This document shows, piece by piece, positions 47,230-59,785 of a stretch of DNA of 64,000 nucleotides (positions are counted from its first letter, which is position 1; every line of letters begins with the position of its first letter). The stretch is from Sternotherus odoratus. Taxonomy: Eukaryota; Chordata; Testudines; Kinosternidae. The notes below the pieces were generated by a model. The model saw only the letters and a list, made by a program, of their open reading frames with translations, was not told where the DNA came from and ran no database searches. The translations under genes and the position numbers were made by a program. The stretch is from positions 47,384,193 to 47,448,192 of the forward strand of contig JAVMKO010000005.1 in the NCBI GenBank assembly GCA_032164245.1, written 5' to 3'.

Positions 47230-50200
47230 CAATGAGCAAGACATAGAAAGTCGGCTCTCCCCACACATACAGGTTGGGCCCTGGAAACTTAAAATCCTTC
47301 TTTCATTTCCAGGCTAGCAGAAATCCTGAAATTGCAGGAGACAGCAGAGAGGTCCAGGGAATGGTGGAAGCACCAGGCAGCAGCCCCACCAGCTGTTTCC
47401 CCGAGTAACCCCGCTGAGCTCCGGGGAGATGGATGCCAGGATGAGAGGACTTTGGCTGTGGTGTGAAGGGGAAGAGGAGAGTGCAATTCAGGGGGGATTT
47501 TATAAAGCAAATCTCAGGGGGAATGTCACTATAAAGGCTGCAGCAAGTTGGGCAGCCAGCAGGGCTGGGTTAACACTGCAGCAAGCTCTGTAATTGCCTC
47601 AGAAACTGGTTTCAAAGCCTCATTAACCCGCTGTTTTATCGGGATTCATGTGTCCCAGGTTTCTTCCATCCCCATGCAGAGGGATGACACCATCTGTCTT
47701 CATTAGGAGACAACAGCTACCTGCCCCTAACACCAAATGAGGGGAGAGGCAGGAGCTGCCATACAGCTTCCCACTACTCTGCCTACTGCAGTATCTTGCC
47801 ACAGGTAGCAGTGGAAAGTGAAGTGCACATAACAACTAGCCCAACAGATGTGGTTGTGTTTGGGGCAGGAGGAAGGGACATTCCTTCCGAACTCTCACTA
47901 GCAGCCAGCTTACGCCCCCAAATGGGAGAACCAATACACCTTTCACCTCTGAACACTCGCTCTCCATCCTAGAGCCTCCCAGCATCCCCCAGACTCCCTC
48001 TAGAACATGGGGATTGTTCCCTTGGCCACACACTTTACTACACTCGTTAGAACAGCTCCAACATACACAGGACCCTACACCAGCCTAAGTGGGGTAAATA
48101 GAGGTTGACCCCAGGTTCTCAGGAGCTTATGATCTAGAGGTACAATGGGTGGCATACAGCACATCACCAGACAGAGGAGCAAGAGAAAGAACAAGCTCCA
48201 CCTATCCTCTTCCAAAGTTTCATTATTAAAGGAGAAGCTATTCCAGGCCTGCAGTGGGACACAAAAGGCTGCACCGTCTATAAAGGGTTACGGAAGATTG
48301 GAGAGGATATCTGGGCACAATGCAAAGAGAAGGAGGGTGAGAAAGTGGAAAGAGTGCTCCCACCTATCCAGACTCTCCCTGTGGTGAATCGTAGCCCTTA
48401 CCTGGTATTATTATCTGCATGACTAGATTAATCTGTGCAGCTGTTTCTGCGATACCTCAGTAGGAATGTTCTATTTTTAAGCAGTATAGTACAGCACAGG
48501 TTGTCAATCCTCCTCTTTCCTCAGGCAGAGCTATTCACCCATTGACGAGTAACACGCATCCCTCCCAACGAACGTGGCACACCATGTGGAGGTGGCAACA
48601 CATTAAAGCGCGAGTGTAGTCAGATGAGTAATTATGTAAAAACAGCACCTTCTTACCACTGCTCTGCGTTGCTGAGTCAGACCTGTTCACTCTACTGATG
48701 AAAGCTAGCTTTTACTACGGAGAGTCCCGCACAACACACACAGCTACAGGAAAGGGAGCTCGAGCATATTTTGCTTCACACAGTAAGACTGTCAGCCGGG
48801 TTCCAATGACAAAACTTTTCATTGACGGTTAAGTGGGAGTCCAGGAGAGCAGGCTGGACTTGCAGATCACACACAGCATTTGCAGCAGAGCAATTCGTAT
48901 ACAAGTCAAACGGTGGCATTTTCCCTGACAAGTTAGATTGGTAGGGATCAGACAAATATGGAGCCCTACAATGTCATTCTTAGGGAGTCACTTTTCTGAC
49001 TAGATCTACAGTTTAAGGACTCCCTTTTGTCATTTCTGTTCATTAACAAGAGGTGCTTAAGCACATGACCATTACTGAATGCAGTTTACACTGCACAAAT
49101 GTAATGCCCTTACCGTAGCAAGGGCAGGAGAAAGGAGAGATCTGACCTTATGGGAAGACAGAGACTGATAATTGAAGAACACGTGTTATTTGCATTTTGT
49201 GCCTGTCCACAGCATAGTTACTCAATGTAACCAAAAGGCTTTTAAAAAGGGACATTTTAAGATCTCCGATCAGCAATGAGACAATACCTGTGTGGGCTTA
49301 AATATTACATGTATCAAAGCTATTTCAGAATCACCATGTTCTTCTTTACCCATCTTCTATGACATGTTCCAAGGGACTCACTCCTGAAAGCTGAGCACAG
49401 ACCTTTGAATTCAAGGGCTGGCAGGAGCCCATTTTCAAACAGACAGAGCCTGGATAACAAACTCTCAGCTGAAGGTCTGAGCGGAGCGCTGCAGTGGTGA
49501 ACTGTGCAAGCACTGCAGAGCGGCTAGGCCCTGGGAATCTGGCAGACTCTCTCTAGTCACAGGAGTCACCCCAGCCGATACTTAAAGTCAGCTCTTAAGA
49601 ATTCAGGAGCTGGGCTGGCTCCCCAAATTATCCGGAGGTTTCAGGTGTCCCACAAAGACTGCAGGGTAATGGGGGCTGTGCTGTACTTTTTAAAATAGTT
49701 GTATTTGTAATTTTAGCTTGCATATGGAACTGGCTAGTGATTCAGGGTCTTAAATTATTTGCAAAAAAGGCTGTGCAGTACACTTTTAATGTTACAGACT
49801 GAAATTAATTAAAACTGGATTCCTAGGCTGAAAACAGGTTAGGTTGTTGATTTCAGCACAGCTCACATTAACTAGAACATCGCTCATATTCACAGTGTGA
49901 TAATTACTTTGATCAATTTATCATGTCCAGCTACTGTACAAATATTTATCCTGGGAACATTGCTTTTCACTTGGGGGGGGGGGGGGGAAGAGAGCGAGAG
50001 CGAGCGCTCTCTCTCATGCTGGGAAGAGACTTATATGACAATAAGAACCACAGTTTCTTGACATATAGTCATACCCTGTCTATAAAAATGGCACAGTGGG
50101 TTCCCCTATGCATGTTCCAAGACAAATCTAGCTAAAGAGAGTTTTCCTAATGGTCAGCCCTGCAAAATCACCCTGGGAACGGGCAAACAAGCTGGGTTCT

Positions 50201-50983
50201 TTTTGGCTCATACATAACCACCAAAAACAGATTCTGAGTTTGGAACTTGGCTAATAATTGTTGATGACTCGCATTCCACTACAGATGCCGCTCACACTGT
50301 CCTAGAAGTCTTGTCGTGCAGTATAACACCAGCAAAACTAAAACAAAGCAAAACCCTTGTTACTAAAGTCAACAGACGACTCTGAAAAGCGGACTGGTGA
50401 GTAATTAAGGGATCGTTACTTTGCAGTTACTTTAATTGCCATAACAAAATTAATCTTTTTATATAATGTGGCAATCTGAAGTTTCAAGCTTCTAGTGCAT
50501 GAGTGAGTGCTCCCAGGATTACAAAAAAGGAGTCTCAAGGTGAAAAGATATTCCTCTCAGCCTGGAGCCCAGAAAGCAATGGTCAGTAAGTGTACTGTAA
50601 CCTCACACGTGTGCATTAGCCCGAGAGGGTTGTGTGCACTTGCAGACCGCTGGGGATGAAATAAATGAAGCTCAAAGCCAGGTGAAGACAAATGCAACTT
50701 CCCATCCACAGGTGAAAAAGTTGGCGAAGCTTTGAAAGTAAACATGAGCTCAGTGCCTGACCCAAGGGACCACCCAGTCTAGGATTCTGCCTCTGACAGA
50801 GGCTAGAGCCTGATATTTAAAGCAAAAGCAAAACCAGACAAGCCACAATATGTAACATACAATGGCATAGGGCAAAAAGGGGGTTTCTTCCTGGCCCTGA
50901 CACTATGACCTGAAGGGAGAGGATTGAGAGCCCTTGACATTTCTACTTGCATCGCTGCACATGCTAACTTTAATTATACAGAA
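47230..50983. other. Intronic sequence, nothing recognised
   Basis: No gene, exon or named repeat was identified in about 3.7 kb. A G tract of 15 lies at 49973-49987, followed by a GA/GCGA-rich patch. The segment from about 48400 is more AT-rich and lacks obvious transposons. Confidence 0.45.
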
Positions 50984-51031
50984 AGCGAGGAATACTTGCA
51001 GCACCTCTAGATACAGACTAACACAGCTGCT
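50984..51031. repeat. Tail fragment related to the fold-back repeats
   Basis: ACAGACTAACACAGCTGCTA near 51013-51032 resembles the tail 'cagactaacacggctacc' of the fold-back family but lacks the arms. It may be a truncated copy or a related family. Confidence 0.5.
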
Positions 51032-51107
51032 ATTCTTAATTATACAGACGTCTCTCATCCTTCTTCCTGATCCAATGAATCTGCTGCAACAACAGACTGA
51101 CAGCAAG

Positions 51108-51248
51108 TTCTACAATAGTGGTTCTCAAACTTTTTGTATTGGCGACCCCTTTCGAACACCAATCCTCTGACTGCAACTTGCCACAGGGGCCAGCAGCCCC
51201 CCACATAACCAGATCATGACCCCCAGTTTGAGAACCAATGTTCTACAA
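51108..51248. mobile_element. 125-bp hAT-type MITE with perfect 8-bp duplication
   Basis: The element 51116-51240 begins TAGTGGTTCTCAAACTTTT and, read inward from the right, starts CATTGGTTCTCAAACTGGG. TTCTACAA flanks it at 51108-51115 and 51241-51248. The termini resemble those at 35788 and 53902 (GGTTCTCAAAC or GGTTCTCAACC). No coding capacity. Confidence 0.92.
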
Positions 51249-52084
51249 GTTGGCTGTATAGAAAAGTTCATTTTTATGGGTCTCCCCACACGTGTCACGC
51301 TCTATGGGACAGGCCAAAATGGAACATTAATTGGCTTTCACAGCATGCTTAATTTTGGACACATCTTCTCTCCTGTTCTCTCTTCCATTCAACTCCCCCT
51401 CCCTCTTACCCTCAATACCTCTACATTCCTTTTCCTGGTTGTCTTTCCACTGCCCTCTATGGGGAGTTTTAGAGCAAATAATCCCAACTGAATGCAACAC
51501 CCAAGGCAAACGTAACAAAGTACATGATGGCTTTAGAGTATTTTCTTCATTGTTTTCTATCACCATCTCAGCACGAGCAGATTCACTGAGCTCCAGTAAG
51601 GCCTAGATCTTTTCCTTGAGAAATCAGAACTAATTCATAACCCACCAGTAATTAAATTGTTGATTGTTATCTCATATCTTATTGTTCAGTTTTGTTAGGT
51701 CCCTCAGCAGTTCCTCAAAATTTCCAGCTATGCTAAATAACTCTGGAACCAACAAATTTCACCTACCTTTGCTACTCATCCTATCTTCCAGATAATTAAT
51801 ATGTTGAACAAAGCTCCCAAATACTGATCCGTAGGGCCCTTCCCAACTAATCTCTTTCCATCCAAGTACTGGACATTTCCTCCCACTTTTCATTTCCTAC
51901 CCAACTAGCTTTTAACTTACAACAGGACTTCTCATATGTGGTTACTAAATTCTCATAACAGCTACTTGGAAAGAATTTTATTAGAAATCCACATAAAGTA
52001 CAGCCACAATTCTGTTAACGACCATAAAGTTGGAAAGGAATGACTTACTAACAAACGAGCATGGCTTAAAGGTATCACAAGATC
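51249..52084. other. Intronic sequence, nothing recognised
   Basis: No exon or repeat seen. Confidence 0.4.
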
Positions 52085-52610
52085 AAGGTGCTTTATAGTA
52101 GTATATAGCTACTTGCCAGGATCTCAAATGCATTTCCATAAAGTAAATCTTTTCAGCCACCCCTGGGAGATAATACTTCCCTATCTCCATTTTACAGACA
52201 AGCAACAGAGGCACACACAGACCAAGGCGTGATCTACCTCTCCATTTAGGCAGACACAATTATAGTGCTCAGTGGCGTGAAAAATCCACCCTTGTGAGTG
52301 CTGCAGCTATGTGGACCTGCATCCCGGTGTAAGCACAGCTAGGTCGAAGGAATAATGCACGTTGACCTAGTTACCACTGCTCAGAGAGGTGGAATTCCTA
52401 CTTACTTACTTATGCCTGTCACCCCAGTCGGGGTATGGGCCACCAGCAACAGAAAAACCCCTTCAGTCACTGTAGGTTGCATCTACACTACCAGGTTATG
52501 CTAGCATAGCTACAGTTCCATAACTAGACCACTGTTGTCGCTGTTGTGTAGGTGCGGCCTAAGTGATTTGCCCACAGACACACAGCAAGAAAGGAATAAA
52601 ACCCAGTTTC
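52085..52610 (-). mobile_element. MIR-like SINE split by a MITE
   Basis: The first part (52085-52225) runs 'caaggtgctttatagtagta' to 'ctccattttacagacaagca' and 'acagaggcacacacagacc'. The continuation 'aagtgatttgcccacagaca' and 'cacagcaagaaaggaataaa' appears only after about 330 bp, at 52560-52610. Removing the MITE restores the usual order of this repeat type. Confidence 0.75.
52228..52557. mobile_element. Harbinger-type MITE nested in a MIR-like repeat
   Basis: The left terminus GGCGTGATCTACCTCTCC and the right terminus, read inward, GGCCGCACCTACACAACAG share the G-G-C-N6-CTAC pattern. The flanking triplets are CAA and TAA, consistent with an eroded TAA-type duplication. The interior has 'cagctaggtcgaaggaat' and 'gttgacctagttacc' segments. 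No coding capacity. The boundaries are good to a few bases. Confidence 0.65.
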
Positions 52611-53435
52611 TCCGACTATGCCGTCCAAAGTTTCAGTGGCTGACTCAGCTACTTTTCCTGGGTCTGAGGTAAAGCTACGTTTAGAATGCCTCTGAGCTCT
52701 TTTCAGTATACGGATGGGGAATATGGCTGTCACACTCAAGTACAGTAGCTTGCATTAGTGACAAATAAGCTTATAGCTAGCAGTTCCGTTCCTTCAGCTC
52801 TCACAGATGAATATTTCCCTGAGTGATTTACTGCATTTCAGTTCCTTCAGCTAGCTGTCCCTCCATTTTTAAAAAATGATTTGCATGAGACAGGGTCTCC
52901 CCTTCAACAACGGGTGTAAACTAGCCCCATGGTAGGTATTTTCTTCTCAGGCTCTGTAGTGATTGCTGATGCGTCTATGCAATCTCCTCTACCCTCTTCA
53001 GTAACCCTTCATATCCCACGGGTCTGGCATATCTACATGCTTTTTACTCCCCACATGTACAAGAACAGATTGAGTTCTCTCTTGTCCTAAGGGAGAGAGG
53101 ACAGGACTGTGGAAGGGAGTCTAAAACTACATGTGTGAAATGTAGGCCATCCCAGTAATAGGGTAACAAAAGGAACTCCAAATGTTTATGTGATGAGAAA
53201 TAACCCAGCAAGAGCATAGGAAGAGGATGAAGTGATATTCCACTGCTCTGGCCACTAGATTACACTTCCCTCCCCTCCTCCCAGCTTACACACACACACA
53301 CACACACAGGTTCTTAACCAGATACCATTTTCCTCACCATTTTAATTTTTCTCATCAGTTTCATATTGAGAAACTGGTCCTGGATTCTCTAACGTTCATG
53401 AGTTACGGTGTGTGCTCAGACATGCCATTGAGAAC
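52611..53435. other. Intronic sequence with a (CA)n tract
   Basis: The only clear feature is the (CA)n run near 53288-53308, next to a pyrimidine-rich 'cctcccctcctcccag' stretch. Confidence 0.5.
53288..53308. repeat. (CA)n microsatellite
   Basis: About ten uninterrupted CA dinucleotides. Confidence 0.95.
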
Positions 53436-53565
53436 TGCTGTCTCAGTTTTCCCCATCTATAAAATAAGGCTGCTAACACTAGCCTACCCAACAGCAGTAC
53501 CTGGAGGATAAAGCGTTCGTGAAGCATTTCTGAGCTCTGTGGATGAAAGGTACAAGCATTAAGTA
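53436..53565 (+). mobile_element. MIR-like SINE fragment, 3' part
   Basis: 'tgtctcagttttccccatct', 'ataaaataaggctgctaaca' and 'gataaagcgttcgtgaagca' correspond in order to the MIR-type core and 3' region in plus orientation. Confidence 0.8.
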
Positions 53566-53901
53566 GTCAGTGAGAGTGAGCTATTGACAGAACAGACACA
53601 GCTAAGAAGCGATATGGACTCATGTCTCGGTGTTTTAAGGGGATGGGTGGAAATGCTGAAGGAAATCATGATTGAGAGAACAGATGTTCCGAATATCCGT
53701 ATTTAGTTTCTGGATCAAGGCAGCTGTCTCCCGAGCATCCCCTAATGGGCAAAGGTTACATTGTAATGTCCGGCCTCTGTTTCCCCTCTACCTTCAGGGT
53801 CCTCTAAGAACTGCACAGTCCACAGTATTTCAAACAAGATTACCCCATCTAGGTGGGTCCCATTTATTTAATCTTGCAGAGTCTCTGGTGGTCCTCGAAG
53901 C
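53566..53901. other. Intronic sequence, nothing recognised
   Basis: No exon or repeat seen. Confidence 0.4.
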
Positions 53902-54352
53902 CAGTGGTTCTCAACCAGGGGTATTCAAAGATCTTCCAGGGGATGAGTGTTCATCAACCTGGGGGCTGCAGCCCCAAGGCGGGTCATGGTTTAGGGGGGT
54001 TGCCAGCACAGGGCTGACATTAGGGGGTGGCAAGCAGGGCAACTGCTAAGTTACATGCTTCAGCCCCTGGGCAGTGGGGCTTTGGCTTCAGACTAGGCTC
54101 ATATGTGAAAGACAGGCTCAAGTATCACAATGAAATACAAGTACACTATTTATATTCCAGTTGATTTATTTTGTAATTATATGGTAAAAATGAGAAAGTC
54201 AGCAAGCTGTCAGCAGTAGTGTGCTGTGACACTTTTGTATTTTTATGTCTGATTTTGTAAGTAAGTAGTTTAAATGAGGTGAAACTTAGGGTACACAAGA
54301 CAAATCAGCCTCCTGACAGGGGGACAGCAGTGTGGAAAGGTTGAAAGCCATG
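53902..54352. mobile_element. hAT-type non-autonomous element, about 450 bp
   Basis: The left terminus is CAGTGGTTCTCAACCAGGGG; the right end, read inward, is CATGGCTTTCAACCTTTCC, a degraded match. The 3' half, with 'tggtaaaaatgagaaagtca', 'gtgtgctgtgacacttttgt' and 'tatgtctgattttgtaagta', is a sequence I recall from a widespread hAT family. No 8-bp duplication was recognised, so the right boundary may be eroded. Confidence 0.75.
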
Positions 54353-56779
54353 TCTTTAGGTCCCAGATCTTGGGCTGATCTCCTTGGTTCCTTTGATTCA
54401 CCCTTCACCAGTTCCACTTCGGCTGGCAATAAAGTCTGTCATGAACAGACCTCAATGGTCTCTCCCCTGAGAGTACAAAACCATCAAAGCCTTTACACCA
54501 GTTTTAAACTGGGCCCAACCCTTCCTTTCTGAGAAACCTACCACTATCCCCAAGGCTTTACTGAATTGGAGCTCAGGCTTTTGGCTCTGGCTACCTAGTG
54601 ACGGGGTCTTCCTTCCCTGTAGAAGCCCGTCTCACTCTGCACTTTCCTGTGCTTTCCCATAAAGGATACTTGTCCTTTATTACATGGCATTTATTTTCCA
54701 CACCTGGAGATGTAAGTGAACCTTGTCACAGGTGAACTGCGACAGGTGACCCTGTCACAGCATCTCTCCAGAGCCAGCTCACATCCAGCACAAAGCCTTG
54801 GGTAGGTACTCCAGGCTCCATCATAGTATCTTTAACAATGTTTAAATGATAACCTGGCTGTCTCACAGAGGAGGGGCTACGAGAGTTCTTTTCCAAAAGA
54901 CTCTGACATTTTTAGATCTAGGAGTTACTGTTTTTCCAGAGGAGATGCAGCTCTGGATAAGGCGTGGGAGTGGGATTCAAAGGAAACAAAAGCAAAGAAT
55001 CCTTGTACCTTCTACATACACCAAAGATGCAGCAGAACATGCTTTACTGGGTGGGGTGAGCAGAGATGTGGTCAAAAACATACAGCCAGTGCTCCCCACA
55101 TCCCCTATAAAAACTTCTACAAGGAGACAGCCACTAGAAAAGAAAGAAAAAAAAAACCTACCTCTCCAATATTTCAAGGGGTGGAAATAAAAAAACTGGA
55201 AGAGTAAGTTAGACATATAACCTCCTTGGGACCAGCTCACAGATGAAACACTTCTATAGCCAACTGTTAAGCATCCACTCTGTGAAAGGGAAGGAAAACC
55301 CTGCCAGGCCATGATCTGGAGGAGGAGGAGAAACTCACAGACAAGTCTCAGGGGATCAGAGCAATTAAAGAAAGTCTCAAAATCTGACAATCTGGCCTCA
55401 TTTCCCTGAGCAGAAATGGGATGGTTTTAAATTATGCAGACACCCCTGTAAGTACAGATCAAAATTCCCTAGGAATTCAAGTGAGCGAGAGACGGCTCAA
55501 GCCTCAAATCACCTATAATTTAGATGTCACCCACATCAATCTCCCCAAAATGCATGTTACATTAAAGGACAAAGGACACCATAAGGCAGAGAATAAAAAG
55601 ATGTTCTTGACCATTGGCTGGACTGGCCAAGTGAAGGAAAAAGAAAAATGGCCACCTCTCACTTCCAAGAACTACAGAGTAGTGGACTCATCCCAACCGA
55701 CAAGCCCTTGCCAATTGCACTTACATCTACTGGAAACATTTTGCCTCATCTAGGCCACAGGAAATCACAGCGGAAAAAGGGTTAACTAACAAGTTTTCAA
55801 TAAGCCTATACCAGGTGTTGATGCCTTTAAGACAATGTCATCTGGTCATGGTCAACGTTGCAGAGAAGCCCAATTTGACCACAACTTCCCAAGCGATTCT
55901 TACAGATGTTAAACCCTATGCCACATTTTTCAAAAGCACCTTCTTTCGTAGTCCAGCCTCCACCTTAAATTTCACTGTATTACCGCCAAATTCACATGGC
56001 AGAGGAAGCCCGTTGCCAATCTGGGACAACCTTGAATACCACGTACATGGCTCTGAAGCCCTGACCTCCCAGCACACGGAAACTGGTCCACTGACCCTGA
56101 AGAATGATGGTGAGAAATGCCAAAAGAAGCAAGCCTTTTATTTCTCTCTACAAGTTCCGATGGAACACAGCACACTGTAATGCATTTCCCTAGAAATGCA
56201 GGATTCTACTGAACGGCTGTGCACAGGGGCACACATCAGGGGGTCCTAGTGATTGGCTCCCTATTCATGGGAGGGGGGAGTCAGTGGTGGAGTAGTCTCC
56301 ATTCACCACTGCAGCAGAGAAGCAGGGATGTTCGTGATGGGCTTGAAGCCCTTTTATCCTGTGCCTCAGTGACATTTTTATCACCATAACCAGACGTGGG
56401 TAGAATATCCCAGGAAGCAGACCCTAAAAATAGCTTCTTGCAGCAAGTTAGCCAGCCAGCAAAGGGGGAGGGGCACGGTTCTTGAGTGGTCAGAGCAATT
56501 CAGTCAGGACAAGAACAGAAAAAGGATGAAAGCCCATGATGAAGGCAAAGGGAGGAGTAAGAGTTTGCTAGTGGGGGAAAAGGAGGGAGATCGGGTGGCC
56601 TTTTACAAAACACACCCTCCTGCGTTGCCAATGCTAGCCCTTAATCAATAGAGGAGGAGTGCAGGAGGGAGGTGAGAAAACAGAGGAAGAAAACCCAGAA
56701 CAAGCCTTCCCAAAAGCATTTCTAACCAACGGACAGGGGCTGGGAAGGACACAGAAAAGGGAATGCTGCACGGGAAGAG
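54353..56779. other. Intronic sequence, nothing recognised
   Basis: No exon, gene or named repeat was identified in about 2.4 kb. Confidence 0.4.
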
Positions 56780-57829
56780 AAAAACCACTTTTTTAAAAAA
56801 AACAAAAAACAGATTATTTTTATTTACATTCAGTCCAAATTTATTATTAAAAATAAAACAGTTTAAAATCTAATTTGAAATCTATAACCTGCATTCAGGC
56901 CTATATGTATTAAAATTATTTAAATTCAATTCAAAAAATAATATTAAGTAGTACATGTTTGCTGCCAAGTCTTAAAGAAAGTCAAATGCTGAACTGGTGG
57001 AAGTCACCAGACAAGCACCTGGAGCCAGAGTTTACTGAAGTGCTGAACCAGCTTTTGTCAGCAGCAGCTTCTTATGCAGGTGCAGAGAGAAAACTTTTTT
57101 CAGTCAGTTTATTCAGCTAGTTCCATTCAATGACAAGTTCATTCAAAGTTAAATAACCAATTGGGAGTTGCAAAACAGGAAAGCTTGTTTTTCCTCTTCT
57201 AATCTATGAATAAAAACTAGGTGTGAGAATAAGATCTATTAGTTATAAATTCCTGAAGAACATTGTGACCAGGAACAAATCAGTTCAATTTGTTATCTAC
57301 AGATAATGTTTCCTTTGTTTAAGAAATCAATTACATTTTAATGCAAAACATGTTTTGATAAACATTTTCGTTTCGTATATATCCTACACTTTTAAGGTAG
57401 TTTTATTTCATAAAAAAAAAAAATTACTGTGAACTGTTATTTTAATTTTGAATTTCCATCCAAAGAATGTGACACAAATCACAAGTAAAAAACTAATCTA
57501 GCAAATAAGAAATGCAGACACCAGTTTCTAAAATAATAATGTAAAAACTAAGAATTTGAATAAATACAAAAGTTAAGGTATAGAACTGCTTAAATAAACA
57601 TGTATAGATATAATTCATCCTCTTGGTCAGCTAAAAGCAGCATGAAGGTTAGTGGAAAGACTATATTTCGTTGTAAATAACATGCTTTAATGTTTACCAC
57701 ATAACCTTAGGAAAATAACTGAAAATTATAAAATGTAAAATTTGATTAAAATCTATCATTTAAATCCAGATTTCCTCCTTGCTGATCTCAATCGTAATTA
57801 AAATCAATTATTTAAATCAGCCAACCCTG
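56780..57829 (+). mobile_element. hAT DNA transposon copy, AT-rich, degraded
   Basis: The right terminus read inward is CAGGGTTGGCTGATTTAAAT followed by an AATTGATTTTAATT run. This 'gatttaaatca'-rich end is typical of a vertebrate hAT family. The left side starts in a 'ttttttaaaaaaaac'-like region around 56790, but the exact left end is eroded. The interior carries the C-terminal transposase remnant at 57042-57217. The sharp AT enrichment relative to neighbours is explained by this element. Confidence 0.75.
57042..57217 (+). pseudogene. hAT transposase C-terminal (dimerisation) remnant
   Basis: One frame reads LNQLLSAAASYAGAERKLFS, matching the conserved start of the hAT C-terminal dimerisation region, where AGAER is followed by FS. 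After a frame change the sequence continues at 57134 with QVHSKLNNQLGVAKQESLFF and ends with SMNKN near 57217. Family members typically read VHSKLRNRLG here. A stop and a frameshift are visible. The region would form the C-terminal dimer interface of the transposase; here it is dead. Confidence 0.8.
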
Positions 57830-57945
57830 GCGGCATGTCAAGTGGACAGAGTTAAAGGATGCCCATGCTTGTTCACCAACTCTCCCCTCTCCAGGCCACG
57901 GTTTCCGGCAGGTCCAGCCGAAAGGTAGCAACAGCCCAACCCCTC

Positions 57946-58789
57946 TGTGACACATACAGCGATATCCTTAGGAGACCTGACTGAATTAAGTCTATTTGGG
58001 GTCCATTGTCTTTAATGCAAAAAAATATGTATTGCTGTGGGCATGTAACCTATCTGGGAGGAGAGGTGATGTAAGGCCTGGATGATCACAGGACTATACT
58101 GAAGAACGTGCCAGACTAGTTCAGACTTTGGGGACAGTCTCTGTGAAGTGAATTTCCCGGGAAATATTTAGGGGGAGGTGAATATAAATTCCTCACCTAC
58201 AGTTATGAAAAAACCCAGCCTTTTGAAGCTACACCCCGAAGGAGGGGCCTTTGTCTGCTGGTTACCTGTTCCGTGAGGCCAAGATCTAAGGCTGAATAAG
58301 GAAAGGCGGAGCTATTCAGTGAATTCATGTTTTGAGCCTAAATAGTGATGAACTAGTAACCTGGGGAAAACCCAGCTGTGGGTTTTGAAGGACTGACACC
58401 TCCCAGAGCTTGAGGATGGAGTTGGGGTGACCTCTGATAAGCTTGTTAGCCTATGCAAAGGTTCTTTTAATATGGTGTCTCCATGATGCTTTCACCTTAA
58501 GAATAAGTGATTCCCTAGAAAGAACTGGGTGGCAACTGTGGCAGTATACCGTTCACAGCCTTTGGAGAGAAAGCAAAGTGCAGACGATGGCCTGCTTAGG
58601 CAATCTGGCTTCCTGGAGATGTCATCGGGTAGGCAGGGAGCTACGCAGCCTGGAAATACCCTGATCAGGAGAGACCCACACACCTGTTTCCGCTCTGGAG
58701 AGAACAGCTGGAGAACCAGCAGGCTGAGAGTGGGTCCCCTTGGTGGACACCGAGAGGGACTATAGATGCAGTTGCTCTAAACTGACACA
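57946..58789 (+). mobile_element. Probable solo LTR, 844 bp
   Basis: The block starts TGTGACACATACAGCG and ends AAACTGACACA, giving TG...CA termini. The flanks are CCCTC (57941-57945) and CCCTT (58790-58794), a 5-bp duplication with one mismatch. A TATAAA motif at 58185-58190 and an AATAAG motif near 58502, which may replace AATAAA, are spaced as expected for plus-strand transcription. I recall close relatives in turtle genomes. No internal genes are attached. Confidence 0.65.
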
Positions 58790-59261
58790 CCCTTGACTCC
58801 TCAAACATGCAAGGCAGCCAGCCTCCAGCTGGAAGACCAGGGAGTTCACTCTGAATGAGATACAAGCCCACGCTGATCCACTGGGCAAAGTCTTTCAATG
58901 ACTCAGGTCTTTGTGTGCACCAAATGGGGAAAGGAATTAAGCAGGAAACTGAATACTGAGTACGCCTCCTGGGTATGTGACCCAGATCAGCCTGTTGGGC
59001 TGAGGTCCCAAGAGCTCCTTGCAGCCACTGCATCCTGGTCACTGGATGTGCAGACCCCACAGCTACCATGCTACAGCTGTGCCCTACCCACTCCATTCCC
59101 CAGGAGCCCTCAGCAGCACCCTGCTCGCTGGACACACAAGTCCCATCCCAGAGCTCCTGCAGCCCCTCAATCCTGCCTGTCAGGTCCCTAGCACAGTTCC
59201 CACTTCAGCAGCACCCCACTCTCCGGCCAGCCTGTGCAGCGCGTAGTGGAGCAGATGGAAA

Positions 59262-59785
59262 GATTAGAGCAGGGGTGGGCAACCTTTCAGAAGTGGTGTG
59301 CCAAGTTTTCATTTATTCACTGTAATTTAATGTTTCACGTGCCAGTAATACATTTTAACGTTTTTAGAAGGTCTCTGTCTAAGTCTATATTATATAATTA
59401 AACTATTGTGTATGTAAAGTAAATAAGGTTTTTAAAAATGTTTAAGCAGCTTCATTTAGAATTAAATTAAAATGCTGATCTTATCAGTTTAGTGTGATCC
59501 TTGCCCTTGCTGAGCTTTCCAATCTCCCCAGACCAGCAGCGGGCTAGGCAGCCGGAACCCTAGACCAGCAGCGGGCTGAGTGGGGCCAGCAGTCAGAACT
59601 CCAGACTGGCAGCGGGTAAGTTCCATCCACCAGCCTCTGCCAGGGGTTCCATCCATCCAGGCTGAGCAAGGCCGGCGGCCGGGACTCCGGCTGGCAGGGG
59701 GCCAGCGGATGGAACCCCAGGCTGGCAGCAGAATGCCACTGAAAATCAGCTTGCGTGCCATAGGTTGCCTACCCCTGGATTAGAG
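59262..59785. mobile_element. 508-bp hAT-type element with perfect 8-bp duplication
   Basis: The element 59270-59777 has termini CAGGGGTGGGCAACCTTTC and, inward from the right, CAGGGGTAGGCAACCTATG. GATTAGAG flanks it at 59262-59269 and 59778-59785. The left half is AT-rich; the right half (59510-59740) is GC-rich and repeats 'accagcagcgggctg'-like units about six times with changes. Termini resemble those at 46632. No coding capacity. Confidence 0.93.
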
